Notes under the pieces: generated by a model | What the model saw: only the letters and a program-made list of their open reading frames with translations | What the model was told of the DNA's origin: nothing | The model's database searches: none | Position numbers and translations under genes: made by a program | Assembly: GCF_047663525.1 (NCBI RefSeq) | Contig: NC_092592.1 | Span: forward strand, 23,146,501 to 23,210,500 | Origin: Anas platyrhynchos | Taxonomy: Eukaryota; Chordata; Aves; Anseriformes; Anatidae | Length of the DNA stretch: 64,000 nucleotides | Reading direction: 5' to 3' | Shown: positions 44,286 to 64,000 of the stretch, in pieces | Position numbering within the stretch: the first letter of the stretch is position 1 | How the letters are laid out: each line of letters starts with the position of its first letter

Positions 44286-47200
44286 ATGTGGTTCCTCCTC
44301 GTGCTGCTCTGCTCCCAGGGAGCTGCCTTTTCAGCAGGGTTCACAGCACCCTTCACTCTTGGCTCGGAGGGAAGACAGCACATGAAGCACCGCAACCCTG
44401 AAGACTTTATGAACGTTGTAAGTTGTGGCACTTTCTCTGCCTTTCTTTTAAAGTTTCTCTCACAATACAACCACCATGGTACCAACTCTAACAAGCATCT
44501 CCCCTGAACCTGCTGAAGGGCCCTGGAGATCTGGGCTGCTGAATTTTTACCCCAGAAGCAGGACTCAGCTTTAGACTGTGTCCAGAGCGCACACAGCATC
44601 GTGTATCTGAACATGATGAACACGAGGCTGGGCTATACTTATAACTGTGACTTTCTTATAAAGTCATCTTTCTTAACAATCTCTGGTAACAACCTGTTTG
44701 CTCAGGATGGTGGCAGGAGAAGCTTAACCCCTTCTTCAAGCAGTAGATTCTCACAACACAAAGTAATCCAGGACCCCTTGCTCTGACTCACAGAACTGGC
44801 AAAATTAGGTGTAGGTGGTCTCATCAGGTTCCTTGTGACAAGAGCTCCACACTTGGTTGCCTTGCCTGCCCATTCAGCTTGTTTATGCTCCAGAAGGGGA
44901 TGGCTTTTATATTAACGAGCTTTCCTTTGGCTTCCCACAGAGTGAAATTATCAGGTATCACGGATACCCCTGTGAGGAGTATGAAGTTACCACTGAGGAT
45001 GGATACATACTTGCTGTTTTCAGAATTCCCAGTGGGAGGAACATGCAAAATACAGGTGTGACATGGGCATAGGACATAAGGAAGGTCTGAGATCCAACTC
45101 CTACATGAATCAGGATACTCTTTTCTACATGCTGTTCTGCCTTCAGCATTTTTTAGCTGTAGATAGCTGGTTTCAATGTAGGACCTGTACACTGGCTGTC
45201 TGGCACAAAAGTAGGTGGGGACTGGCCACCTCATTACATTTTTTATCTGTCATTCCTGTCATTAAATGGTTAAACTGCTTGCATGTGACAAATTCTTAGG
45301 TTTTCTCAGCCCAATATCTATACATAGTTCTCCTGGGAGCTTCTATAAGCAGGAAAGATTTAAAGCCTCTCACAGACTAAACCCTGCACTCCAATCTCAG
45401 AATGACATTAATTACTGCTCCAATATGAGAATACTTTAATTTTTTCCAGGGAAAAAGCCTGCAGTCTTCCTACAGCATGCTTTTCTAGGAGATGCCACCC
45501 ACTGGATTTCTAACCTGCCCAACAACAGCCTAGGCTTCATCCTTGCAGATGCTGGCTACGATGTCTGGTTGGGAAACAGCCGAGGGAATACTTGGTCTTC
45601 AAAACACAAGACCCTTAAAACCAGCCAGAAAGAGTTCTGGCAGTTCAGGTACTCTTTGGATGGGGAATTATTCAAGACAGAAAGTCCAAGGGAACTAGAT
45701 AGCTTCAGCCTAAAGTTTTTTTTACTTAAAACATCATCAGAATAGTGTCCTTGTTACAAGCCAAGGACAGTAAAGATCAAGACGAAGAAGTATGGTCACT
45801 AGTAGTTGTGGTTGGAAGTACTGGCTGAGGAAGAGATTTCAGACACTGGGAACTGAAAGGGGATGCTGAGAAAAAGGGAGACAGCACTGTGAGAAGGAAA
45901 GCAAGCTGGAACAGGCTTAGCAGCCCTGTCTAGAAATTTCTAATCTCTCATGGCTTAAGTCAACCAAGAGAGAAATGTGTTTTGTAACCCCTGCTAGTGA
46001 AAGCACTGATTAAATTCACTTCCCCAAGGGCCACATGTGACAGACAAAATTTGCACCTCCTCTGCAGAGAGCCTGAGGCATCAGGCAACCTGTCAGTACG
46101 GCTGCATCCTTCTGTCCCCTTCTTGTCTTTGAATGGGTCCTGCCCAGTGCAATGAACAAGACTGACATTTCAGTAACACACACTGTGATAGCCAAACAGT
46201 CTGCCAGCTTTTTGTGTTTCTCCCCTGTAGCTTTGCTGAAATGGGTAAATATGATATTCCAGCAGAGCTGTACTTCATCATGAATAAAACCGAACAGAAG
46301 GATGTATACTATGTTGGTCACTCTGAAGGCACCGCATCAGGTAAGGTCAGCACATTTATGTGCACAATCGTTCGTGTTCCCATCTGATCAGGAGGCGAGT
46401 TTCCCCATTGCCTCAGCAATTGTTCTTTTTTGTGAAGAAGTGCCTTCTGAGTTGAGGGCTGCAAAATGTGACACTTCTAAAGCCAGCTTTGGTTACCATT
46501 AATAAGCAAATAAATCTAATAGTAGATCTAAACATTGTTCAACCAATAATTAGAGACATAAAAGCCAGTCCTTATTGGGTACTCCAAGTACTGACACTGG
46601 GCACTCTTCTGAAATTCTCAGCAACAAGAATTTTCATTAAGTTCATCTTTTCTATTAAGGCATACAGTTGTTTTTCTTGTGAAGTGTAGGGAAAAACTAG
46701 TAAGAAAAAACTGCACATAAATGCAAAATTTCAAAGAAGAGAAAAGTAAAAAGAACCTCCACATTACTAAGTTGTATGACTTATTGCCAATCCTACAATT
46801 AAAAGCACAGTTCATGAGTGTATATAAAACTGTCCACATTACTGTTTAAAAACACATTGTTGGAGACTGAAAATTAGGAAATAAAAAGTATTAATAACTT
46901 AACCAGCTTTGTAGTGTTTGAATGCAATTTTCTTTCAGCACCAGGTAAAAGTTCCTAATGTTTATGGTTTATGTGCAAGACCCGTGAATGAACATTGACT
47001 AGAAGTGATCAACTGCCCATTCATTAGTGTTAACTGCCTGGAAAAAGAGAAGAAAATGTGGAAAAGTCATATATTGTTAAATCTCCAGCCCTTTTCTTTC
47101 TTTTCCTCTCATAAGAGTATTTAAAGACTCTGATGGCAAAACAAACTTACCATTCATGCTTTCGTCAGCTGCCTTTGATGCAATCAGTTGAAAATGTTTA

Positions 47201-50200
47201 AAATTCCCAGTATTCAGCATGTTATTCTACTGCCCCATGGAAGCACAAACATACATAGTCCTTCAGAGACTATAATATGAAAAAAAAAAATAAATAAATA
47301 ATAATAAAAAAATTTTAATAATAGCTTTGTGAGGAAATCTGATCTTATCACAAAAACCTCCTAGCCATGTCACCTGCAAAAACTGAATAAAAGCCATGTC
47401 CAGATATGCTGTCAACCTCAGGATGAACTCTGTTTCCCAAATAAAATGTATTTCAGGATTTAGCATCAACACTTGCCTTAGCTAAAACACACAGCAAAGA
47501 CAAAGAGACAACTGATGACAAATCTAGTCTCGCTTCTTGTTTGCTACCTACTGTTTATTCGTTTGTTTTTGCCTGTGGAAGATGTCTTCACTAACTCAGG
47601 CTCTCTCTTCTGTTTGTAGGCTTTATAGCATTTTCTACATATCCTGAGCTGGCTGAAAGGATAAAAGTGTTCTTTGCTCTTGGCCCAGTAACCACCTGCT
47701 CGCATGCTACAAGCCCTCTGATGAAGATAGCACATCTTCCTCCAGCACTGCTCAGGGTATGTCTTTTTTCCTCCTCAGAGGCTCAATGTCCATCTTACCC
47801 TTCTAGGGTTCCTCAACCCGAGCTTAAGTGCTTCCAAAGGGGTGAGATGCTTGGGATGAACAAAGTGCTGTTGAAAAATCTCTTCTGAAACTCTGGGGGG
47901 GAGCACTGGAGAACAGGAAGATGGGGCTTGCAGCAGCAGGTTCCAGTGAAGCAGGAGACTTGTGAAACTGTCTTGTCATAGGACTCTTGCTGTTAACTAA
48001 CATCATGCTGGCCTTGTGCAGGAGGAACTAAAACAGAGCTGGAATAACAGCCATGATGATCTCAGACTTCAGAAATGAGTGAGCACTGAGGTCACTACAC
48101 TAGAAATGGAAGGATGGTTTCCTCCAGGACTGAAGACAGTAATATGAGTCAGGAAGGACATGTGGTGCACTAGGGGAAGAAGATGTTTTAAGGTGTACTG
48201 GGAGGGCAAGCTGTTTCAGAAGTCTCTGACTGTAGTGTTAAGAGGCAAGAATATTAGCAACAGTTTCCTGCATAAAATGCTCCTCATGCTCCTCTAACAA
48301 GAAAAAAAAAAAAAAGTATTGCACTTTTCCCTTTCCTCAGTTAACACTTGGCTGGAAAGGAACCATGCACCAGATTGGATTTATGAAAGGACCTGTGACG
48401 GAGTTCTGTACAAACATGGATAAGTTTTGTGGCCAAGTACTCTGTTATATAGCTGGGGGCAACATACAAAATCTGAACACGGTAAGTACGTGCAACAACA
48501 CCTAGTCAAAGTAAAACTAAAGCCATTTTGGAAACTGCATTTTGCACTCCATCATTAACTAGTAATTGTCACAAATGTAAATGTACATAAAACACAACAG
48601 TTCTCAGCAGGCTGAGGGAATGCAGGACATTGTGTGAACAGTACCAAATAGGACTAGACCTAATGATGGGACCAAAAACCAGGCAGAAAGGACTGAATTC
48701 AGTCTGGAGCTATACTGCATATGTCTCTATCTGTGTCCTCTTTTAGAGCCAATCTGACCAGATTTTGGTCATACACAGATGCTCTTCAAAAAGAGACAGT
48801 GGATGATGGAGTCAGATTTCAGTGTTCTTCCTCAGCACACAGACACCACGGTCTTCTGAACCCTGGAATAATTAAAAGACAGGAAAAGCTCCACTTCTCT
48901 TCCCATATTTTAGACTGCTTGCATTAGAACATGGTCCCAAAGAACTACCCTAAGGAGCACACCCCATTTTTGCTGTCCTCAGAACCAAGCCCAACAGTTC
49001 AGTCCACAACACAGAGGGCTACAGAAATGCCTTGCCTGTGCCTGAGGAGTGCAGCACAATGGGATTCACAAGGGCTAGTAAGGGGGACAGGACGGACAGG
49101 AGAGTTGGCCCTATACTTGCCAACATATGGATCCTGTAGTCTTAATTCCCCTCTACAGAGGCCAAAGTATGCAGAAGCTGGCCTGTGCAATGCTTATTAT
49201 AAAAATCTCTCAAAAGACTAAGGCCCATTTTTCTCCATCTGTGACGACTTATAAAAGCACATATGGTAAAGCAATGAGACTCAAAGGTTCAATGCAAAAG
49301 CAGTTAAAGGCATAACAGCCTTTTTGAACAACAGAGTTAAACCTTTTAGGATCTTTCTTGACTTGTGTTAAGTCACCAACCAACTTCTCAGGGCAAGATA
49401 ACAAGCCTGAGGAGGAACCTGAGGGGATGGACTTAGAACATCTCCTCAAGAGAACTATAAAAATGCAGGCAGAAGAAAAGGCAGTCTGTGTTTTGTAAGC
49501 TGGCTTCTTTAGCACCAGGAGAAAAGTGAAGACAAAAGCAAATCTTCAAAGACTTATGTCTGTGAAGGGGTTAATGTAAGGTGAGGATTCTACTTAGAAA
49601 GGACAGGAACGTTTTTTTCTGCCACTAAGGAACCACATGATTCCACAGTGTCACTATCTTCATGAACAGATGCGCTTTCATGAGAAAGCTCTGCATGCAG
49701 ATGTGTACCATTAACCAGCTATTCCTAAGTCTGCCTATAAGTCTTCTGCTTGATATTGATATGACTATTATATTGATTTGAGTATCCTATTAAAACTGGG
49801 CTTTAACACAGCAGCAATATGTTACTCAGGTTCTTCACAGCTTTACTCTGTCACAACAGTGAATCCCTACCTTTATAACACTTCTGCTTTCTCTCCAGAG
49901 TCGAACAGATGCTTTGGTAGCACATTCTCCAGCTGGGACATCAGTACAGAACATCATTCACTGGCATCAGGTATAACTGTGTACTGACATAAGCAGACTC
50001 GTACTACTGCTTTTTATGCAACTGACAGCCTACAGGGAAGTCCACAGGTGCTGGTTCTGGGAAATTACCCAACACATCTTCTCACACAGTGCCGTAAGCA
50101 GCTGCCACCAAGGAAGCACTGCTTCCCATTGCTCACCAGACCATTACCCACATTGTCCCTTTCATATCAGACCTTTCTGCATGTTAGGGTCTAGTGGCTT

Positions 50201-52509
50201 CCAGCCTTCAGTTCCATTTGTGAAGGCAATTGCCTCGAAAGCTGCAGAGAAGCACAGTCGAGGCACTTGGAAGGCACAGTAGGAAGACGCTGAAACTTGA
50301 GCTGCCAGGGGATGAGCCAGAACAAAGTGATCCAGGATAAAGCTTTTCTCCCAGAAGGTTAATTGCAGCCTGGATCACCTCCCAAAGCCAGTTAACCACA
50401 CAAGTGCTTCTGCTGGCACAATGGAAAAGTGGGGGACTACTTTATAATGCTCCAGTACATGACAAGCAAAATTTGTTCCCAACAGCCAGGTTTTTAGAAA
50501 ACCCTCTTAGCTACTCATGCCAGTGTCCATCTCCTGGATTCCAATTCTTTAAAGGTGGGCTTCTACTTATACACGGGCAGATCTGAGCTCTTTTCTGCTT
50601 GTCCTCTGAATCAGACCAGGGCAAAAAAGCTCCAGAGCAGAAGCACATCACTGCATGCCTCCAAGGTAACTCACACGCTGAGTCAGGATCCACCTGCATA
50701 TATCTTCTAGACAGATCCCCCGTTTCTACAGACATGATGGTGTAAAATATCTGTGTGCATCCTCTGACAAAAATTCCTGACAGTAGACCACTCGGGATAC
50801 ATCCACCCAGAGCCAGGAAATGAGGACCAAACCATTGACAGTCAGTGGCTTTGCAGCCTATTTTGTCAACCTCTAACAAAGTCAAGTGGCTAGAAAGTAA
50901 ACACAGATACTATAGAAGAAAACAGCAAAAACAATGATATACCAAGTATATTTCTAGCACATTCCCAACTACTTAAGCCTTGAAGTCAAGATTTTCTAAA
51001 TCACAAAATCCAAGTGGGATACTGGCATTCTCTCACCATGTATTACACAGTCACTTAAAAATGAAATTACATGTCAGGTTTGTGGAAAAATAAAATAAAA
51101 TAACAATAAAAACACAACAGATATGTATACACTTCTTCACTCCTCAGTCCTACAGGGCATATGGCATGTCTTCTAGACAAGAGAAGCTCAAAAGGCCATG
51201 TGTCTAATGTCCCTCCTCAAAACTGCTGTCAGAGCACAACTTACATATAGCCAAATTCTCTAACAATTACAGGGGCACTGGAAATGTGACCACTACTGTC
51301 AGCAGACCAGACACTGCTGACACACAAAACAACAAGTTGTGGGAGGAGAAATCATAAGCTACACTAGATAGCCACTAAGAGCCCTGACAGGTACTAGACA
51401 GCCTGGCCCTCCTGCCAAGGTGAAAACTGAGCACAACTCCGCATCACAAACGGGAACACCACCTTAGTTAACTTGGTCAAACAGCACTTTAAAAACAAAA
51501 CATAACAAGGGGGATAGTTGAGGATCAGGAGAGAACATTAGCAAGGGCAAAAGCAATAAAGCCTCTCACCCTATAACCCATCCTCAGTACCTGTGGAAAT
51601 CTGAAACTGGAGGAAGGGGTGGGAGGAAGCCACAAGCCACCATCTGAGCCTTGGGTCAATCACAGGGAAGAAAATATCTCCTGCACTCTGCTCTGTCTCT
51701 TAACAATACACTTTCATTTTATCTGTCCTTGTTAAAATATTCACAGATATCAGAGGCAGGCCAATTCCAGGCTTATGACTATGGCTCGAAGGAAAACATG
51801 AAGAAATACAACCAGGTAAGGCAATATGGTTGTCACATGCAGGTAAAGCAATATTGTTAAGTAACAAGTCACAATAAGTCACAAACAAAACAACTAAGAC
51901 CAACTGTTGCCCCAGCAAAAGTTAAAGTACCCATGCTAAGTATGCACACAAATAAGCTCCACAGTCCTTCCATGATAAACAGAAACATTGCTCTTTCCTT
52001 ATGACCACCTCTGAACAGCACGAACAGGTGTCAAACTCCAGGACAATTTCTTGCCTTGCATTTCAGAAATGTTTAGAAATAGGATGGATCGTTCCCTTCC
52101 AGAGTAGGTGGGGACCAGGGCTAGGGACATAAACATAACTGAGAGGCAGCTTGACCCTTGCTGTTTTCCTGGAGCAAGTGCAGAAGGGAAACACAGAGAT
52201 GTCTGCACAGCATCCTTTCTTTAAACACAGCTTCTGATTAACAGCATGCACTAAGGTCTCCTCCCTTTCTTGCAGCCTACTCCTCCTGCCTACAACATAG
52301 AGAGGATAAGCACACCCATTGCTGTTTGGAGTGGAGGACAAGACAAATTTGCAGGTCCAAAAGACATTGCAAAGCTACTTTCTCAGATTACTAATCTCTG
52401 TTACCATAAGCACTTTCCTGAGTGGGGACATCTTGATTTTATCTGGGGTCTTGATGCGACTGAGAGAATGTATCAGAAAATCATTGAACTAATAATAAAA
52501 TACCTTTGA
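44286..52509 (+). CDS. second acid lipase paralog (LIPM-like), 9 exons, 402 aa
   Basis: Same family and architecture as the upstream lipase. Exons are 44286-44417, 44941-45055, 45450-45648, 46231-46340, 47620-47756, 48341-48481, 49899-49970, 51747-51815 and 52276-52509. The 1209 nt frame is open through all GT-AG joins. The N-terminus [16 protein letters not shown] is a clear signal peptide, so the product is secretory or lysosomal. The triad is present: Ser180 in GHSEGTA, Asp348 in SGGQD and His377 in [16 protein letters not shown] is also kept. Oddities: the oxyanion region reads [11 protein letters not shown] where the upstream paralog has [11 protein letters not shown]; Glu rather than Gln follows the nucleophile; exon 6 is two codons shorter, so the cysteine loop FCTNMDKFC is tighter than the nine-residue family spacing; exon 8 is one codon shorter. 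All exons have usable splice sites and no stop, so it looks functional. The exact family member (LIPM-, LIPK- or LIPN-type) cannot be fixed by eye. Confidence 0.92.
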
Positions 52510-53815
52510 AACCACATGTAGAGTGTTGATTCATTTAGTATAAACTTCCAAAAATTTTATTTGGTGATAAGGGTGATGCCTAGGGAAAAGAGAAACACAC
52601 AGACATGCAAAATGAATACCACTTTAGGTGTTCACATGTACTTGTTTGTTTCTTGCTTTCCACAAAGTTTGAGGTTTCACATTATGTTATTGTGACCATC
52701 ATCTTCCTAAGAAGGTTAATGTGTATGTGAATGAAAATTGAAAACACAAATATATTTGGGCCTACTTTTCAGAAATCACTTAATTTAGACAGCTTTTATT
52801 TGTACAAGACTGATTTTCTTGTGTATCTTATGTATCCCACAGCACCATTATCCCATGAAGACACAAAAATGGGATTTGCTCATCTGTCTGTTAAAGGACA
52901 ACTCACCTTTGTTTAAATTAAATAATTTATCCACTTGCCAGAGAGCTTAGCTTTTTTTTATCTCTTTTTCCCCTCTTCATGTTTACCAACATTGTCATGA
53001 CCAACAAGATTATTTTCACTCATAAGAGTCTGAGGAGACAATCAATGACTTCCAAATACCAAGGAAAGCAACCTCAGAAAAACTGTGTCAGCCTTTTCTT
53101 TTTGGACTCATCCCAGTTTTCTCCTGCCTTCTATGATCACACATCACCCAAGGCTTTATTCATACACTCTAAACACCCCCAAAAAAAAGACCACAGGTGG
53201 CAGCTTAAGAATGAGGAGATGCAGATGCATCAGGCAAGCTGCACTCCAAGCAATACAGCTTCCTCCCCATATAGTATTCTTGACACTGTCAATTGAGTTG
53301 CTGAAAGCACTCTGGGCTTTCAGCTTTAACTTCTACATAATACTATGTCTTGATCATTCTGTGTTCACAAAATTTCTTCAGTATAGGAAAACAGTCAAAA
53401 ATTTTCCCTTCCAGCCCAAAGAGATAGCAGCTAAATCCATACTAAATCCATGCTATCCAAACAAGTGCCTCATATCTACTGACCTACAAGTTGATCTGGT
53501 AAATACTGTCCCCAGGCTATACCCAAAATGGTATAGCCACTATATATATTATATATAGCTATAGGCTCAGACAGGGTAGTTTATTTCCCAGGTGTTTCTG
53601 TGTGGGGCCTTGACCCCATATTGCTCAATCAAGACCCTCTGCAGCTGGAATCAGTATCCAATAGGACAAGTACACTGAAAAATACACCGGCTTTCTGCAA
53701 CACAGAAAACACATGCTAACTTGCCCATACACCTAGTCTAGAAGCCTTAGCAGTGTTGATCATGGCACTTATTTTCTAAACTTATGACATCTTACAGAAA
53801 ATGGTCAAAACTGCC

Positions 53816-53821
53816 AATAAA
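53816..53821 (+). terminator. candidate poly(A) signal of the second lipase
   Basis: AATAAA about 1.3 kb after the stop codon. Another AATAAA overlaps the last codons of the gene (about 52493-52499), so the true site is uncertain. Confidence 0.35.
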
Positions 53822-54201
53822 AACAAAGATCCATTAGACCAAGGAAGAAAGATACAGCAGTGTTTGAAAGAAGAGATTCCGCTTTACTAGTGCGTTATTA
53901 AATCGCAAAGTGCCAGGCCACATTTACAAATCATTTACGACTGTTGGTTTTCTACTGCCTTCATATATGCGAGAGAAGAAACATGAATTTATTATTATTG
54001 TTTTGGTATGTGCATCCTCTGCTGTGTGCACCACTTTTAAAAACATACTATCCTGTCTAGTCCCCTGGGAATGACACATCTGGCTCCTATCATCAGCATT
54101 TCAATTATTGATTTATTTTCTATTAGTAAACTGTTTATATTGGAAAGGTAGTCAGTCTAGACACTTGCTTCTCTTCTGAGACTAACATATTTTCATTGTT
54201 A

Positions 54202-54207
54202 TTTATT
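54202..54207 (-). terminator. ANKRD22: candidate ANKRD22 poly(A) signal
   Basis: TTTATT on the + strand is AATAAA on the - strand, about 680 bases past the ANKRD22 stop codon. It lies in an AT-rich stretch. Confidence 0.4.
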
Positions 54208-54889
54208 AATGTATTAAAGCAACCTGGGAACTGGCTTTGTTTGTGGACTTCAACAACTTAATCTCTTCTTGCTCTTTCTTATCTGAGAAAAGAGAAGATA
54301 AACCTTCCCTCACAGCAACAAGGTGTGTGAAATTTGTAGCAGAGATGGAAGGAGGTAGAACAGAGAGATCTGTTTGACAAGTCATTTCCATTGTTGGAAA
54401 AGAAATACTAAGAGGAAGGGTGCCAGACCTTGTATAAGCTGCTGTGGTATACTGTTCAGTTGTCAAGCATATCCCCTAAAGAACCAGTAACACACACTAA
54501 AGGATATTTTATTACTCCATCAGCTGCCAATCCATCATGTGCAATGTTTAGGTTTACAGAAGTCTTACCATTGACTTGCTTGTCTGTGCAAGTCAAGCAG
54601 TAAAACTGGGGGAGCAGATGGGAAGGGCAATATTTTGACCACTATTGTAATCATTCACAGCTTAGTAGAAGCAAATGAACTCCTTTCAGCCCACACAGCC
54701 TTGGGGGTCCTGACAAGTCGCATAAAAAACAGTCAAAGTCTGCAGCAAAGAACAGGCCGATTTGGACCAAAACTCTATCAAGTACCAGACCGCAGTCCTC
54801 TGCAGGACTCCTGCAGTTGTGGGAGGTGGATTGCCAGATGGGGTAATTTTCTGCATGTTCAAGAGTCCTTGATAGCACCCCATCCAGCA

Positions 54890-62594
<7,705 letters not shown>

Positions 62595-63805
62595 GCCTAT
62601 TCTTCACTGCTTGAGTTCTTTCTTGTTCACCAGCCCAACAAGTTAACCTCACTTGAAATGCTCTTGAGCTCGTTTAATTCTGGTTAATATTTAACTTAAA
62701 AAGTAGCTATCTCACTTTCTTAAGCTACATTTCCTTTAAGTGCTTTCTACGTGGTAGCATGAAACAATTGTCTTCAGAAACCCAACCCAGTGAGGTAAAC
62801 GTGAGAACAGTAGTTTACGGGAGACTGACAGAACAAGTTACAACAGAGAGAAGTATTTTCCTTTGTTATTTTTGCAATAACAGCCTCTGGTTGCCTAAAA
62901 AGGAAGGCAGCAGAACAGACTAGGGGGGTTGGGGAAAGAAAAAGAGAAGAAAATTTCACTAGTGAAAAAAGGGAAAAAAAAAAAAAAAAGTAAGAAAACT
63001 AAACTTGGAAACAAGTAACTTAGAACAGTAGCTAGTTTGCCAGTCAGTCGACTTCCCACTTACATACAACTCAAACTCTCTGCAAGAACACGTCAGATGT
63101 CTACCAGGAAAGATCCCACACCTTTGATGAGAGTTCCAGGTGTAATTAGCTTCAGTCTCTTATTAAACGCACCAGCCCATTTCATCACCATCTGCTCACT
63201 CATTTCTTCCTAGCCCAGCCCAAACAATGAACATGACTCATGTTTAGGCTGCTCATTTTACACATTAAATGCTGTAGAGCTTACTTGGGAAGAGATTTAT
63301 TCTCAATGCCTCCATTCTGCTTGAGTGTTCATGGTTCTAAGAACAAGATGATGAACATTTCTGTATTATGCTTAGCCTTTCTGAGCAGGATATGTGTATT
63401 TTCAGTGTTTAAGACACTCCAAAATCCCTTTTCCCTTTATACTTGGAACCCACTACATGTCCTCTATTTCAAAGTTTTAAAACAAATGCGTGCGACTGCC
63501 CATCTTAAATCCAATCCATCTGTGTTACATCTGAGAACTTTTATTACCATACAATTTTCAAACTTATTCTCCAGTGAGGTGGGTAGACATTTAAAACTAC
63601 TTATCCTTCTCTGGTTAAAGTTGGATAGCTCCACCGACTAGTGGCAGTTTGCTGGCACCAGTTCTAACCATTTCACTGGCTCCTTACTGGAAGAAAATTA
63701 GGTTGGATTGGAACAGAAACACACGGTACACCTAACTGCAACAAACCTCACTGGTATCCTCCCAATGAATTGATCAGAGTAGTAACACCTCAGAAGTAAA
63801 ATGTA
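62595..63805 (-). promoter_or_regulatory. ANKRD22: ANKRD22 5' UTR and promoter side
   Basis: The 1.2 kb upstream (on the - strand) of the ANKRD22 ATG should contain its 5' UTR and core promoter, although I cannot place the transcription start. An A16 run at 62974-62989 and a perfect palindrome at 62954-62967 are its clearest features. A 133-codon frame at 63240-63641 on the + strand resembles no known protein. Confidence 0.4.
62954..62967. promoter_or_regulatory. palindrome TTTCACTAGTGAAA upstream of ANKRD22
   Basis: A perfect 14-bp inverted repeat, 360 bases upstream of the ANKRD22 ATG. It contains two opposed GAAA half-sites of the type bound by IRF factors, and a further GGGAAA follows. 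IRF sites are normally direct GAAANNGAAA repeats, so binding is speculative. Confidence 0.25.
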
Positions 63806-64000
63806 TTCACAGAATCACAGAATCACAGAACTGTAGGGGTTGGAAGGGACCTCAAAAGATCATCAGGTCCAAACCCCCTGCCAAAGCATGTTCCTCAGAG
63901 CAGGCTGCCCAGGTAGGCGTCCAGACAGGCCTTGAATATCTCTAGAGAAGACTCTACAACCTCCCTGAGCAGCCGGTTCCAATGCTCCATCACCCTCACC
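63806..64000 (-). mobile_element. CR1 LINE 3' fragment, antisense, cut by the window end
   Basis: It starts with three CAGAATCA-type tail units (read as ATTCTGTG on the - strand), then ggttggaagggacctcaaaa, gatcatcaggtccaaacccc, caggctgcccaggtaggcgt and cagccggttccaatgctcca. This is the 3' end of a CR1 element in reverse. It continues past the window edge. Confidence 0.95.

Larger units (their letters stand above)
52510..54889. other. convergent 3' regions of the second lipase and ANKRD22
   Basis: The + strand lipase ends at 52509 and ANKRD22 ends on the - strand at 54890, so the 2.4 kb between them holds both 3' UTRs. On the + strand an AATAAA lies at 53816-53821. On the - strand the complement TTTATT lies at 54202-54207. 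A frame of 157 codons at 53085-53558 matches no family I know. A short palindromic tatatata stretch lies near 53540-53560. Confidence 0.5.

Noticed and set aside
44159-44623. 154-codon open frame on the - strand over the second lipase's first exon
   Set aside because: It is antisense to the signal-peptide exon, which is supported by family match and splicing.

Overview
This is vertebrate nuclear DNA, almost certainly from a bird. The coding sequence lies in short exons with GT-AG introns. The window carries several CR1 LINE fragments, whose 3' ends show the octamer-type tail (ATTCTGTG repeats, or CAGAATCA on the other strand), and two avian ERVL-type solo LTRs. I cannot name the species. From memory, the gene set fits the chromosome that corresponds to chicken chromosome 6.

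Four protein-coding genes can be assembled exon by exon, and all four reading frames stay open across the splice joins. (1) TMEM72, + strand, 2999-8395, 5 exons, 269 codons: a four-pass membrane protein. (2) A lysosomal/gastric acid lipase family gene closest to LIPM, + strand, about 26974-36940, 9 exons. Its Ser-Asp-His triad is intact, but the codon aligned with the family's usual start Met is ATA. (3) A second, tandem acid lipase paralog, + strand, 44286-52509, 9 exons, 402 codons. Its triad is intact but the residues around the active site are unusual. (4) ANKRD22, - strand, 54890-62594, 6 exons including a 7-codon first exon, 191 codons.

Layout. 1-2998 is a GC-rich flank with no gene I recognise; it has a possible poly(A) signal near 1541. 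TMEM72 follows, with a 3' UTR probably ending near 9265. About 17.6 kb (9.3-26.9 kb) is intergenic and holds CR1 fragments, a (TAGAA)22 microsatellite and a long GAAA tract. The two lipases sit in tandem and share near-identical exon sizes, so they arose by duplication. They are separated by about 7 kb containing a solo ERVL LTR with near-matching 5-bp flanks. The second lipase converges on ANKRD22. The last 1.4 kb is the ANKRD22 promoter side and runs into an antisense CR1.

The lipases and ANKRD22 keep the lipase-ANKRD22 neighbourhood known in mammals (human 10q23). TMEM72 is on a different arm region in human (10q11), so its place beside the lipase cluster is a synteny difference. I found no novel multi-gene system. 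The most interesting points are the LIPM start-codon problem and the divergent active site of the second lipase.
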